DNA of 64,000 nucleotides from Nemopilema nomurai (GCA_003864495.1 ML133400.1:1418575-1482574), one strand, 5' to 3'. Counted from the stretch's first letter, positions 12,420 to 24,000 are shown. Program-made: numbers and translations. The notes: generated from the sequence alone by a model not told the origin.

Positions 12420-13677
12420 TCAAGGTCCAGTTCACACTAAGCCCCATACATTCTATGAAAAGTCCAGTTTCAATATCAGTGACGTTAAAATTGTTTATAT
12501 CCTGTTAGACGTCATCAATATATCACATGGTACAGGAGTTTATTGAGAGTTTAATTTTCTGGGGAAGGGGGCTTTGGGTGAGTGGCGTTTGAAAATTAAT
12601 TTGTTTTTCGACAAACGTGGGAATAATTTACTTTCCGACTATTTTTCAAGCCACATTGTGCCTCCCAGCCACTACGCCTATGCATGGTTATCTCAACAGT
12701 GAAATGGAAGGCGAACTTCCGCGCCAAAATGGACAAGTACAACCAAACAATTCCAGTTATAAGAGACTCTATTCCAGGGAAATAATATTTGCAAAACTTT
12801 AAGCTCCTGCGTGCGTCAATCGATCATACCGGACCACTATCCAAAGAAAAAGATCCCTTCCAATGCACGATCTTCACATTGCTACATCTAAAAGGTAAGA
12901 GATCTTACATGTAGCCTTGTGTTTTGTTTTTCAATACTCCAGCTGACATTTCTCACAACAATCAACCGAAGAAGTAGATTGACTTTTAGTCTGGCAAAGG
13001 CTCGTTCTCTACACAGCTGAGGCGAAACACAACTGCAGCAAATTAATTATTTGAGATGATTAACGGGCTCAAAGAAAACTTCCCGTTCCTCAAAATATTC
13101 AGTTTCCAGTGCAACCTTTATGCAAACTGTAGTTAAATCGCACCATTAATACGCATCCAAGAATGCCTTTGAAAGAGGGTGACAGAAAAATCACTCAAGT
13201 TGCTGACGTCATGATGGCAACTCAGTTCGCGAGACCGATTGCAAAGGATAAGCTTGAGTACGTAAACGAAACAGCGTTGGTTTTCAAAAGAGCGCTGAAA
13301 ATTCCGAAACACGACCTAATCGTTTGATGAATTGCAACCAATATGTCAAAAAGTGAAGAAGAACAGCCAGGGACTATTTCAGACGATATAACATCAATTC
13401 ATTGTAGTTTTGAACCAGAGTTTGGGATTGTTGATAATAGGGAGGAGGGAGCGACGAGGCCGTATGAGTTATTGGTGCTATGGCTTCTGAAATTGAAAAC
13501 GGGATGTGCGAAAAGCTGACCAAATTCTTTTTGGTGTTTTACAACAAGCTTCTAAGGAACGGTCAGCATACAAGAATTGTAAGTTGAAATTAAAACAATG
13601 AACAAAACTCACTGTTTTTAAGCCAAACGCACGAATCATCTCGTATTACATGATTAACTAATAAACTCCCCAAGAAT
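12420..13677 (+). other. DNA between the 133-bp repeats; possible element-derived frame
   Basis: A 58-codon frame at 13343-13519 starts MSKSEEEQPGTISDD and continues with CSFEPEFGIVDN. The acidic start with an SFEPE-like motif recalls the N-terminus of P2X7-like transposon-associated proteins common in invertebrates, and a GTAAGT donor follows at 13580. Frame shifts appear near 13465. The resemblance is weak and the call tentative. Confidence 0.25.
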
Positions 13678-13810
13678 CGATTGATTTCTAAACTAATTGC
13701 GCAGGCATTGTAGTACGCAGCGCAGGTGTATCAATACTTCATAGCTGCAGTGTGTCCGTGAATTTCGATGGCACAAATTTCGGAAACGCCGCACACAGCA
13801 GCTGTACAAA
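13678..13810. repeat. 133-bp direct repeat, copy 2
   Basis: Second copy of the block at 12287-12419. It ends about 390 bases before the start codon of the CEL-III-like lectin gene, so it may overlap that gene's upstream region. Confidence 0.8.
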
Positions 13811-14111
13811 CTAAAATTGTGATAAATGCAAACGGTTCACCCGCATTTTTTGGATCAGCTGAACAGTGTAACTGAATCAGGTATGTCTTCTAGACTTCAA
13901 ATGCCGCTCACGTTCACATCTTTTCAGCTTGAGCCACTTGCCAGTGCCAACATAGTATCTGGTACCAAGACTTCTCTGCGGTTGGTCATTTAGGCAATTC
14001 TCTCGTTTATTTCTTAATTAACAGGGGCATTACCATAGAAGGACCATAAGCAGTACAATATTCTAGTCAGCACTAGGAACTCTCTACCATTTTTATTACT
14101 CCTCACAGCAA

Positions 14112-14315
14112 ATGGCTTCGTACGAAATGGTGGCTCTTCTTCGTTACGTGCTTCACTCTTCTAGATTAATCGGCAACACACAAGTTCAACGACAAACCCG
14201 CAATGTGTCGCTGCTATATTGCTGCTGCTGGAATGTTGGTTGCGGTTTGGACATCGAGTTTATTTTCGCTCGGATCCGCGCAGGTTCTGTGTCCAAACCC
14301 GCAGGTAATTGCTGA
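14112..14315 (+). promoter_or_regulatory. Possible overlapping upstream ORF of the lectin gene
   Basis: An ATG in good context (CAAATGG) opens a 67-codon frame, in a different frame, that runs across the lectin start codon. If transcription or splicing begins at or before the CTCACAG acceptor at 14102-14108, this frame could reduce translation of the lectin. If transcription starts after 14115 it has no role. Confidence 0.3.
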
Positions 14316-15579
14316 ACTACGGAATTACAAGTCGAAAGAATGCGTCGACATTGGAGGGAGCGACGGGGAAGGAACGGTCCAGACACACAAATGCGACGGA
14401 CGCGATGACCAGCAGATCATCCTCTGCGGAGACGGCACGATCCGCAACGAGAGGCTGAACTACTGCTTCACGCCAACTGGCAGCGGCAACGCCAAGGTGA
14501 AATCGAGGCCCTGCAAGCACTATCCCCAGATCCCCAGAAGCCAAAGATGGCGGCTGGGCAAGAGCAAGAGGTTCTATGACAGTGGTGGAATTGCGCAGAA
14601 AGCCAGACAGATCATCAACATAGGGTCCGGCAAGTGTCTGGATGTCAAGGGAACTGACGGCACTGGAAAGATCCGAGTACACAGGTGCCAAAACCAGAAT
14701 GACCAGTACTTCTACTTCCGTTCACGTGGCAAGCAAATTGCATTCGGTAGGCTCATAAATGAAAAGTCCAACCGCTGCCTTGACGTGAGCGGTAGTGATG
14801 GGAAAGGGAATGTCAATGTGAAGAAGTGCGAAGACAAGCTCGATCAGTGGTTCCGATTCTACGAAAATGGGGAGGTTGTCAATGAGAAGTCGAGGAGATG
14901 CCTGGATGTCTCTGGCGACGATGGCACAGGCAATATCCAGATCTACTACTGCCAGGATAAACGTGACCAGATGTGGTCCCAACCCAAGAAGCTTTGCAAT
15001 GGCCAATACTGCGCCTTCCTGAACAAGAAATCAAAGGAGTGCTTGGATGTTTCGGGGAAGGACGGCAAAGGCAGTGTGAAGACGCACGACTGCCAGGGCC
15101 TGGCTGATCAGCGATTCAAGTGGGAAAGCGGCAAGTGGACGCCGCCGACTGCAAAATGGCTCATGGTTGGCTGCAATGGAAACGGGCAAGTATCTAACTC
15201 GATTGCCAACTCGGTCAGCTACTCCTCCACAGTGACCAAGACAGTGACAGTTGAAGTGGCCGCCTCCATCGAATCTGATCTCAAGTTTGGCTCGGCGTCA
15301 GTAACCACCACAGTTTCGACCTCTCTTTCGACCGCGTGGACGGAGAGCCAATCGGAGACGAGTCAGATCGCGTTCACCTGCGAATACTACGACAATGGAG
15401 ACCCGTTCAGGTCCGGGTGCATGTGGCAACTGCAGGTTGACACAAAGCAAGTGAGCACGGGCCGATGGTTGAGCTGGACCCCCCAGATCGTCAGGTGCAC
15501 CAGCACGGACAAGGAGCCAACTTGTCCACCTTTCACAAAGTGCGGTAATAAGAACTGCTCCAAGTGCATAGACGTTTGA
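14203..15579 (+). CDS. Secreted CEL-III-like haemolytic lectin (ricin-B repeats plus beta-rich C-terminal domain)
   Basis: A single uninterrupted exon encodes 458 residues. Residues 1-26 form a signal peptide (AAAGMLVAVW core, likely cut after GSA), leaving about 432 residues, the size of mature sea-cucumber CEL-III. Residues 30-310 are ricin-B beta-trefoil repeats. CLDVSG-type motifs recur, and the DQ signature appears at 69-71, 167-168, 214-216 (DQW), 255-258 (DQMW) and 302-307 (DQRFKW). Residues about 319-458 match the CEL-III third domain: an S/T/V-rich alternating beta stretch, GCMWQL, and a cysteine-rich end (CPPFTKC). In CEL-III the lectin domains bind Gal/GalNAc with Ca2+ and the third domain forms a membrane pore; the same role here is inferred from colinearity. 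The frame is intact. The gene is clearly richer in G+C than its flanks. A possible splice acceptor is at 14107-14108, and an out-of-frame upstream ATG at 14112 overlaps the start. Confidence 0.9.
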   Translation: MCRCYIAAAGMLVAVWTSSLFSLGSAQVLCPNPQVIAELRNYKSKECVDIGGSDGEGTVQTHKCDGRDDQQIILCGDGTIRNERLNYCFTPTGSGNAKVKSRPCKHYPQIPRSQRWRLGKSKRFYDSGGIAQKARQIINIGSGKCLDVKGTDGTGKIRVHRCQNQNDQYFYFRSRGKQIAFGRLINEKSNRCLDVSGSDGKGNVNVKKCEDKLDQWFRFYENGEVVNEKSRRCLDVSGDDGTGNIQIYYCQDKRDQMWSQPKKLCNGQYCAFLNKKSKECLDVSGKDGKGSVKTHDCQGLADQRFKWESGKWTPPTAKWLMVGCNGNGQVSNSIANSVSYSSTVTKTVTVEVAASIESDLKFGSASVTTTVSTSLSTAWTESQSETSQIAFTCEYYDNGDPFRSGCMWQLQVDTKQVSTGRWLSWTPQIVRCTSTDKEPTCPPFTKCGNKNCSKCIDV

Positions 15580-17334
15580 AAGGGTCTGCTTGTCTTTATG
15601 CATTTGTAATAATCATGATAAAGCTTTGATCTGGTAATTGCTAGGAAGTATTTTGGCTCACATTGATTGACTTGATTCACTGAAGTTCGGCACAAGTAAT
15701 TAACGCTGCAAACCATGTTCCCCTGTGGTCGTTAGTGCTTCCATTTGCCTCTGGAATGATTCCTTTTCACCATTGCCTATATACCGTTTTCTCCTCGACT
15801 CCTTTAAAGAGATACACTGGTTATATAGCGATTATAGAATGGTTATAGCGATTATAGAATAGTTATGGCGATTATAGAATGGTTATGGCGATTGATTGAA
15901 GTATTGCGACATTGCTGGCACTGACTGCATTTGCCAAACTCATTGACCTTTAACAAACTGATATGCACAAAACCACATTGGCAGTTCATGAGAGCATTAC
16001 GTAGGGCGTGGTCGTTGTTTGAGTATGGAACTAAATCTAGAGGTCTCTAATGCCCGTAATTGCTGTATGAGGTCATGTACCTTGAAAAACATATATAGCC
16101 ATGAAATCGATTTCATTTATAAGAAACTTTATTACCGGGAAATGAAGCATTGAGCAGAATCTATTGGCTGAGCTGTCCCTTTTGTTTCTTTAGTTCCAGT
16201 GACCATGCCTTCTAAATCTAGAAAAAATGAGCACTCGAAGTGAATATCTTCAACATAATTGCGCAAGAGACATTCTATGGTTTCGATGATATGACTATGA
16301 TTATTCTGAGACCACGGTCTCCCCTCTCAACCTTCCGTTGCAAGGTATGCACTGATTAACAGACCAGAGGCTCCTCCGTACAATACCAATCAGTATCTCC
16401 TAGAGATCGGCTCGTGTGCAGAAGTAAAAACACTTGCACCTTGGACTTTGCTTGCTTCATCGCCAATTAGAAAATCGCCATCATTTTGTTGAAATCGAAT
16501 TCCGAGTTCTCTGCAAAAGCCCCACCTCATGTGGGAACATGGTTCATAGACATTTATCGAGCAAAAGGCAGAGTAGTTTATCGGGAAAAACCTGGCCTAT
16601 GCTTTGAAACAAAACGCATTCATTTCTGGCGGGTACTAGGATGCGTTGTTTGTTTTTATTCGAAAAGGTTTGAAATGTTTACACTTTGCTAATCACAAGC
16701 TATTATTGCGACATCGCAAAGCGTGTTGAACGACAACTGCGTAAAAGCCAATTCACATTTTCAAAAGTGGACTTCAGTTTCATAATAGGGGCATTCATCA
16801 AACTATTTTTCCATTCAAAAGCGGAAATTTGGAAAATTAGTTTCACAAGGTTCTTGAGGAATCATTATTCAAAATACCAAACCATTGCTAACTGTCCATT
16901 CATTCTATTATTCTGAGAGGTACAGAACTGGTTACGATCTATTCAGTCAGGGCACAATTAGCTATTGCATCAAGATATGAAAGCAAAAAGTAGAGGGGCT
17001 TCATGAAACAGGACTATTTCGAAATGCAAGAATTCAAAGAAAGGGGAAAATTCGCTATCCGCCAATCAGGAGTTTTCACTAGGTGTGATAGCCAATAGCA
17101 TTGCTGCGTCATTGCAAAGCGTGGACACTCTGGTTTCCAATATAGCTTTTGGCATTACTACCACTAGGAAGAACTTTTAAATCTTTCTGTGGGAGCAACA
17201 CTGAATGTAGATTTGGTGAGCAAAGAGCGGCGAAGCCATAGCTTTAAAAACAAGGGGATATTAGAGCCAGCTCTACGTTTCTTGGAGCCACGATTCACAA
17301 TACCTAGAATCACTGTAAGGAAATAAGTGCTGAA
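15580..17334. other. Intergenic with a short 20-bp minisatellite
   Basis: At 15819-15893 about 3.7 tandem copies of GGTTATAGCGATTATAGAAT occur with A/G variants. No canonical AATAAA is close to the lectin stop (AATAAT at 15608). Frames at 16486-16916 lack known domains. I see no other gene. Confidence 0.5.
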
Positions 17335-17506
17335 ATGGCATTAGTTTTCATGAAAAGAAACGGGCAGCGGATTGCATGGCGTCGAATTTTCCACAGCAAC
17401 AGCGCGATCAGTCAGCCTCGGAATGAGCCAATGAGCGAGGAAGAAGCTCCACGCTGCGCAGGAATCGCATCGATGTTCAGGCTTCCCATTCAAGCCACAA
17501 GCAAAG
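17335..17506 (+). CDS. AGMAT: Agmatinase first exon, upstream version (1a)
   Basis: This exon encodes 57 codons plus one base and ends with a GTATGT donor in the same phase as exon 1b. Its product has an Arg/Ser-rich N-terminus (RRIFHSNSAIS) that could direct import to mitochondria, then NEP(M)[15 protein letters not shown] and RLPIQATSKG. This parallels exon 1b ([29 protein letters not shown]). It can splice in frame to exon 2 at 25921. It is either an alternative first exon from a second promoter or the remnant of a partial gene duplication. The ATG at 17335 follows an in-frame TGA at 17329; a second ATG is at 17350. Confidence 0.75.
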
Positions 17507-18457
17507 GTATGTTCAGGAGTAGGGCTTTCAAAGGGCCTACCTGCCTTCGACCCAGTCACCAATTTATTCACACGCTGCATTACAGGAAGGGGAACTTTGT
17601 GAGGGGACCAAGTGTGACCAGAATATACGTATCTTGTAGACTCCTAGCCTCATTCCGGTTACCCAATCTGCCGGTTTGCTAACAAAATTTCCATTTATTA
17701 CTTGAAATGTAAATAGAAACGTGGACGATTCCACTGCCCAAATATTTTTGTTTAAGTGGAAGTTAATTTGTCTCTACCTAAAGCCTTTTTCACAAAAACA
17801 TCAAAAGTATGTTTCTCAAAAGCCACAAGTTGTGATCATTGGAGCACTAGTCAAAAGGATAGTTACCATTGGACCATCGAATCTAAACCCTCACAAACAA
17901 ACAGCTTCTTCACATACTAGTCTCCACATTTTCATCAATATAATAGGAATCTAGTTATACGTTCTGTTACTTTATGCAGTTGGTGACGCATAGTATAAGA
18001 TCAATGGAAATCCGTGCGAATTCAATGGCCATGAAACAAATTGTTGCTAAGATGATATGTAGCCAGTTTGAGAGCGCAGAATGCGTGAGATACTTGCCCC
18101 TATTTTGGGGACCATAGCGCACCCCTTTTGGGGGCCATAACGCATGACTCTGGATTTATAACCCAGATTCAAAGATCCAGCAGGCACTTCAGCCCAGGAA
18201 AGGAACAAAAACAGGACTGACAACGCAGTAAAACTATTTCGTTATCTGTTGCGTTATGTTATGGAAATTATTGATCTCATCTTATGGCTACCAACCATTT
18301 GGACCAACATTATCTTTCAAGTATACACGGTTGGGCTCCTCCGTTCTTAGGTCGTCTGCTGTCTCCATTCTGCTAATGTTGTATCTAGTCCTCACCTTTA
18401 AAAAAGTCCCTATCCAAACATACTATACTTAAAGTTTGTCTCAACCAATGACTACGC
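17507..18457. other. Agmatinase intron, no feature recognised
   Basis: AT-rich sequence between exon 1a and the hAT MITE. A short imperfect direct repeat (CCCCTATTTTGGGGACCATA and CCCCTTTTGGGGGCCATAA, 18098-18143) is the only structure seen. Confidence 0.4.
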
Positions 18458-18465
18458 CTAATGCC

Positions 18466-18779
18466 CAGTGGCGTAGCTACGATTTGGCAATGGAGAGGCG
18501 AAAGTCGGTCAGATTCCGACAATATTCAGACGAAATTAGTGATGTTGACAAGTTTTAAAACCTTTGAAGTTTGGTGGTTGCCGCCATTTGGTTTTATTAA
18601 ATGAATGGATATGCGCGTGAAGCTCTATCAATAACAGTTAAAAAATTGACTTGATTTTCTTCTAAGGTTCAAACTTGAAAAAGACATCTATTGATGAAAT
18701 TTTTCACGTGGTAAATTTTCCGACAAGCAGCTGAAAAAGTTTGGTGGGGGGCAGCTGCCCCCCTCTAGCTACGCCACTG
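18466..18779. mobile_element. hAT-type MITE with 8-bp target duplication
   Basis: The element begins CAGTGGCGTAGCTACGA and ends CTAGCTACGCCACTG, inverted repeats typical of hAT elements. CTAATGCC flanks both ends exactly (18458-18465 and 18780-18787), the 8-bp duplication expected for hAT. It is 314 bp long, has no transposase frame, and carries a G-run/C-run near the right end. The perfect duplication suggests relatively recent insertion into the agmatinase intron. Confidence 0.92.
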
Positions 18780-19383
18780 CTAATGCCTAGGCTCACAAAA
18801 ACGACGAGTGGCGAAGGAGTGAACGGGAAGGAGAGATGCCTCTGGCGTGACACGTAGCACGCGATGTTTTCGTGACAATTCCTAACTCTATAGAATTCAA
18901 GTGTGGCTACAATGACATTCGACGTTGCGTGACTTGAAAAGACCAGCCAAATGATAAATAGCAAGTCCTTTGACCCCAGCGATAAAACGGGTTTATGCAT
19001 CACGAAATCAAACATGCAGGGACGTAGGAAGCATTATGAGCTTGGGGGGGGGGGGAGAGGGGTGACTATTTGAGGGCCATCGTTCCACAAGAAGGGCCTT
19101 TTGAATTTGCGTTGAATTCAAAATTGAATCAAGCTATATTCCGTGGAAATATTGCAAATTCTGATGGCTACTGGTTTTCACTTCATAACAGGAATAAACG
19201 CAAATAAAGCATGATTGAAGTACAACCAGAAATAATATAAGGCTTCATCTCTTATATCCATAGAGCTACCATTATTGCGGTGCAAAACATTGCAAGCCAG
19301 GCATCGTATGAATGACCTTCGGAAATAAACAAAAATCTTTTAAGACTTATTTTATCGTGTTAACTTTGATACAGTTTGTCTTT

Positions 19384-19489
19384 GGGGTATGATTTGAAGT
19401 CTCAGTTTAATACCTCCCAACAAATTTGGCATAGGACTGTTGTTCCTTTTCAGTAGAGAGCCGGTAAGCAAAATAGAATAGCATAGTCC
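19384..19489. repeat. 106-bp direct repeat in hAT-like element, copy 1
   Basis: It starts GGGGTATGATTTGAAGTCTC and ends GCATAGTCC. It matches 19779-19884 with about a dozen substitutions, in the same orientation. Confidence 0.85.
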
Positions 19490-19778
19490 CCAGACGCTTT
19501 CCAGATAATTTCATATGTTTTCATTTTCGATATTTAAAAGGTCGGCATCAATTTTATCATCTTCTAAACTTTCATTTATTTTTGTTTGTTTTTGAATGTC
19601 CATTATAATTTCATTTCTTTCTTTTTGAATGACCATCATTCGACACTTCTGCGGCTCCCAGTTGTCTCTGAATCCGCAGCAATTCCACAATTGTTTTTGC
19701 CGCATACTGTTTGAGTTGCTGCAACCTTTTCAATGTTTGCTCGTCCATTCTATTAGGAGGAAAATATAGCTAAGTATT

Positions 19779-19884
19779 GGGGTATGATTTGGAGTCTCTG
19801 CTTAATATCTCCAAACAAATTTGGCATGGGACTGTTGTTTCTTGTTAGTTGAGAGCCAGTAAGCAAAATGGAATAGCATTGTCC
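19779..19884. repeat. 106-bp direct repeat in hAT-like element, copy 2
   Basis: Second copy of the 19384-19489 repeat; starts GGGGTATGATTTGGAGTCTC and ends GCATTGTCC. Confidence 0.85.
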
Positions 19885-21030
19885 ATATGATGATGATTCT
19901 ACTTGAAAATACGGGGAACAAAATTAGTTTTCACGTTTGCTATCAGAGCGTGGCATGTCGACAGAACCACAAAAGCAGGGAAACTTGGTCTCACTGATTT
20001 GACTTGACAGTTCAAGACCACATACCACCCATGTTAGAATATCATATTTGTTAATCTCTGGTCTTGATAAGTTTGGCCCTGCAAAGTATAAAAAATAGAA
20101 GCTAGTTTTGAAAACTGGGTCCATTCAAACGAAAATGGACATGGAAGGGCGTTTTGGCTGCGATAGGCATAAAATCATTTCTTACTTCTATTTTAAGAAA
20201 AACATGGGACAAATGGAGCATCCTGTTGACAAAAATGACTAATTTTTCGTCGACTGCAAAATCTTGGAAGGATCTGCAAAATCAGTGCCCCCCGGTTCCC
20301 ACGTCTCTGCGGCTATGTAAATAACTACACCCAACTGCAGGTGGATGTGACCAGGGTTTTTGCGCTGAGAAAACTTGTCCTACATCTGCCTTTACGAAGT
20401 GCTTGTCGCCCCAGGCCTAAAAAATCTTTCCATCCACTAGAGTGTGGTACGAATAATTGACATTGATTGCAAACACCTTTGAAAAACTTAGTCGAGATCT
20501 CGATATCCAGAATTCTGCTTCTGAATTTCTTGTCGCTTTAGCTTATTTGTCAGGTCAATGATGTGGGATTTTGGAATTGCGAAATTATTTGCTAATTAGA
20601 GGATCACTGTTTACAAATAACATTTCATAACTATAATAGCTACCCACTAACCAGATAGCTAGCTATGTAAAACTGATGATTCAAATTTTATGATGGGGGC
20701 AAGGTTCGTCCTCATATAACAAGTACAATTCGCCATTGTCATCTTAAGCCTGGTTTCCATGTGATCGCAAGGATTGAAACTGAGGAAAGGGTCGCTGAAA
20801 ATTGTGACCTGTGCTCATATTTAAACCAGGCTTTATCTGCCAGAACTATATCAAGTATCAATTTTCATTTTGCCTAAAACTTCTGGACGACACAAGCCTG
20901 TGGTGGATGTCACGGGTTTCAATGTGCTTGCGCTGCGGAGGAGCATGTCAGAGGCCCATCTGCTTTGAATACAGCATTGTGCGTCGAGCCGGCTTCATTG
21001 AAGAATATGTTGCCCGCATTCGAAAGGAAC

Positions 21031-24000
21031 ATGAATAAGGTAGCAAAGGGTTCTGGGCTGTCGGTCGTATTTCGTCGCCATTTTCATGCAAGCGCAACGG
21101 CTTGCCGGCGATTTAACGAGCCGCTGAGTGAAGAGGATTTACCACGATGTGCAGGTATCGCATCGATGATGAGGCTTCCTATACAGAAAACAAGCGAAGG
21201 TGAGAGGTAGATATGTATCTAGACTTAGAGCAGTTTCCTGGAAGGAAGGTGACAAGTGAACGGAGGCTCTACCGAGGCTTTTACAAAAACAGCTGCAGAA
21301 ATACATATCTGCAAAGTGGAACACAGAAAAGGACCAGCCAGGCCAGAATGAGATATTTGATACGTCATTCTTTCTAAACCATGCTTTACAGCGTTGAACA
21401 TAGAAAATAAACTGTAACATATATGTTGCTTCACAAAGTTCGGATTTATCACAGTTTATTTGGTATACCCTGGGACCAAGAGTTAAGAATAATCGTAGAC
21501 AGCAGCACCGTGTTCATATTTAACGTGCGTGCCACGGTCATGCTAATTTGAAATTCACAAGATGGATTATTGCTACAAACCACTTAAATGTGAAACACGG
21601 AAAGACTGCAAGTCGGGCTAGTGTCCTGTATTGTTAGGAAAACAATAAACATTTACAAACGCAATACATAAAGACAATGTATACATCGCTAGCAACTTCT
21701 AAAATGATGGTGACGTGACGTATCTTTCAACGATGAGATAGCTAGTCGAGGAAAAAGCAAGGCTACAAGAAGCCACTAGGGCGGCAATAAGTGTACCAGG
21801 AAGAAAAACCTGCCATTTTGCTAATCACGTGGAGTTTCAGTTTTTCAGTTTTCATTCATTTATCATTTAATCCTAAATCTAATCTACAAGTAATTACACA
21901 AGGAAACAGTATTTAATACAAACAAAACTTAATTTTACATGGATTACAAGATACACACAAAGTCAAGAACATGTTACAAGATTAAATTAGATCGCATCCA
22001 GTGGTTCTTTGCGACACAATCAGCATTGTTTAAATAAAACAACTGATGCAGGTTGTTAGTGGGTTGGCATAAAGCTAGAAATCCTGGCAAATTTTCTGAT
22101 GTAATTTCTGTGTAGACAATTGGTGAATAGTGCACATCCCCTAGTGTCTCCAGGATGTGAAAGACAAGTTGAGAAAGAGGAAAGGATCAGAGTTAAAAAG
22201 TGCCATGTCTGCTGGCACCCATTACAAGTTTGATTTACAAATAATTTGATAAAAAACAGAACTGGTTTATCATCATCATTTATCATCATATCATCAAGAA
22301 AATTGGTCAGTCAAATCCATTTATTGCTTGCACATAACAAGCATTCCACTGTACATTATGATACATTAACAAGAATTTACTTTAACACTCTGAGTTTTGA
22401 TGTCTTGAGATAAAAATAATCAATATGTCAAGTTGAGGAAAGGGGCTCAAACCTCTTTGACTGAATATTTTCTCAGCAACTTCATTTCTTTCTTTTTGCT
22501 TAAGGGATTTTTTTGAATTGTGGCAGCTTTCATTTTGTCCTCAGGACATTATCTTGAATCTGCCAACTTGTCTTTTTTTTGTCCTGATATTTATGGGATA
22601 TTCTTAACATCTCAGCTAATTTTTGTAACAGAGACACCAAATTGGAATTGATTTGAGGCTGATCATTCATTAAACATGTCAAAATAAATGAACACATTGT
22701 AGGCCAATGTGAACACTGTACTGAAAAAAGTTGTTGAAAATCTAAAGAATTTACAAATGGTATACCAAAGACCCATACATACATATTTTTCAGACTATCA
22801 AACAACTTCTTTCAATCAGAAAGCTCCTTTTACATGTTGATGAAATAGGCCTGCAACTTTTCTGAAATGAAAGAGCACGCATTATTCTTCAAATTTGCTT
22901 AATGACAGGATAAATCTCAGCTGCCAGGTTTTTATTTAATTCTGTAGGACATAAAAATCTACCGTAAATCCTCAAATTGCCCCCCCCCTCAAAAAAGCCT
23001 CCCCCCTCAAATAAGCCCCCACCCTAGAACTACAAATTTTCAATAAGCCCCCCCTCGAATAAGCCCCCCTAAATTTGTTGATTTTTGACTACTGAGGTTG
23101 CCTAAAGGACTTTAGTTGGAACTTTAGTGAATTACAACAAAAATTTATATTTTTGTTAATAATTTAATTAAATGTCACTTTATACTTAGGTTATTTTTTT
23201 ATTATGAAAAGAAAGAAATTTCAAAAATTATCTTTTACCAAAAATATCAAAAATAACAAAAATAATTCGAGGATTTATGGTATTTGTGAAGATTTCCAAA
23301 GCCAGACAAGACTTATTTCTTGCTTATGCTAAAAAGGCTCACCCTAATGAAATGAACCAGTAAGAATGATTTGTGTCACTATATTGGAGTTCAAGTTTAT
23401 TAACAAGTTTAATTAGAAAATTCCAAAAGATATGCCTAAAAAGTGCTTCCTGTCTGATATATCTGGCTTGTTTCACACACAACTAGGAAGCTGTTGGGAG
23501 CACAAAATGCAACAAAATAATTTAGCTCAAAATCCACATGTGTACCACTTGATAACGAATTGAGCAATAGACATGAAATAACAGGGTGATGTTTTGCCAG
23601 AGGAAGCAGATTGAGATGCAAATCTGAGATGGAATCAGGGAAAAATCTAGAGCATTTTTTAGTTTCTCTTTGGAAACACCCTACAGTACAAGAAACATAT
23701 ATATATATATATTGTAAAAAGCACACTACCATTGTAAGGCCAACTTGAACTGCTTTTCACAAAAAACTATTATATATTATGTTATGTGTATGGTCTTTCA
23801 AAATCAGTCATTTCCAATAGTGTAATGTGCTCTTATTCAAATACCTCCTTGTGTTTGAGTTGCAGTGGTTGCGTCTTGTTTTAAGAAGCAAAACAACACA
23901 AGCATCTAATGGTTTTGGTTAAAGAATAATACAATGCATGATGTCATTACCAACAGGTGCAAACATAATAAGTTTGTGACCTTTTCAAATTAAATTTCTG

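Larger units (their letters stand above)
19017..20309. mobile_element. Probable hAT-like non-autonomous element, 1.3 kb
   Basis: The left end is CAGGGACGTAGGAAGC followed by a run of G. The right end, read in reverse, is CAGAGACGTGGGAACC followed by a run of G. The eight bases outside (CAAACATG and CGGCTATG) match only partly, so the target duplication is decayed or the ends are slightly off. Inside are two 106-bp direct repeats and a 64-codon minus frame (19511-19705) with a helical, charged C-terminal half and no known domain. No transposase is recognised. Confidence 0.6.

Noticed and set aside
14317..15716. Minus-strand frames of 94-124 codons opposite the lectin gene
   Set aside because: Antisense shadows of a strongly coding, G+C-rich exon.
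23272..23361. Plus-strand frame with [20 protein letters not shown] before TAA
   Set aside because: It looks protein-like, but no acceptor, no partner exon on the plus strand, and its start lies in the end of a MITE.
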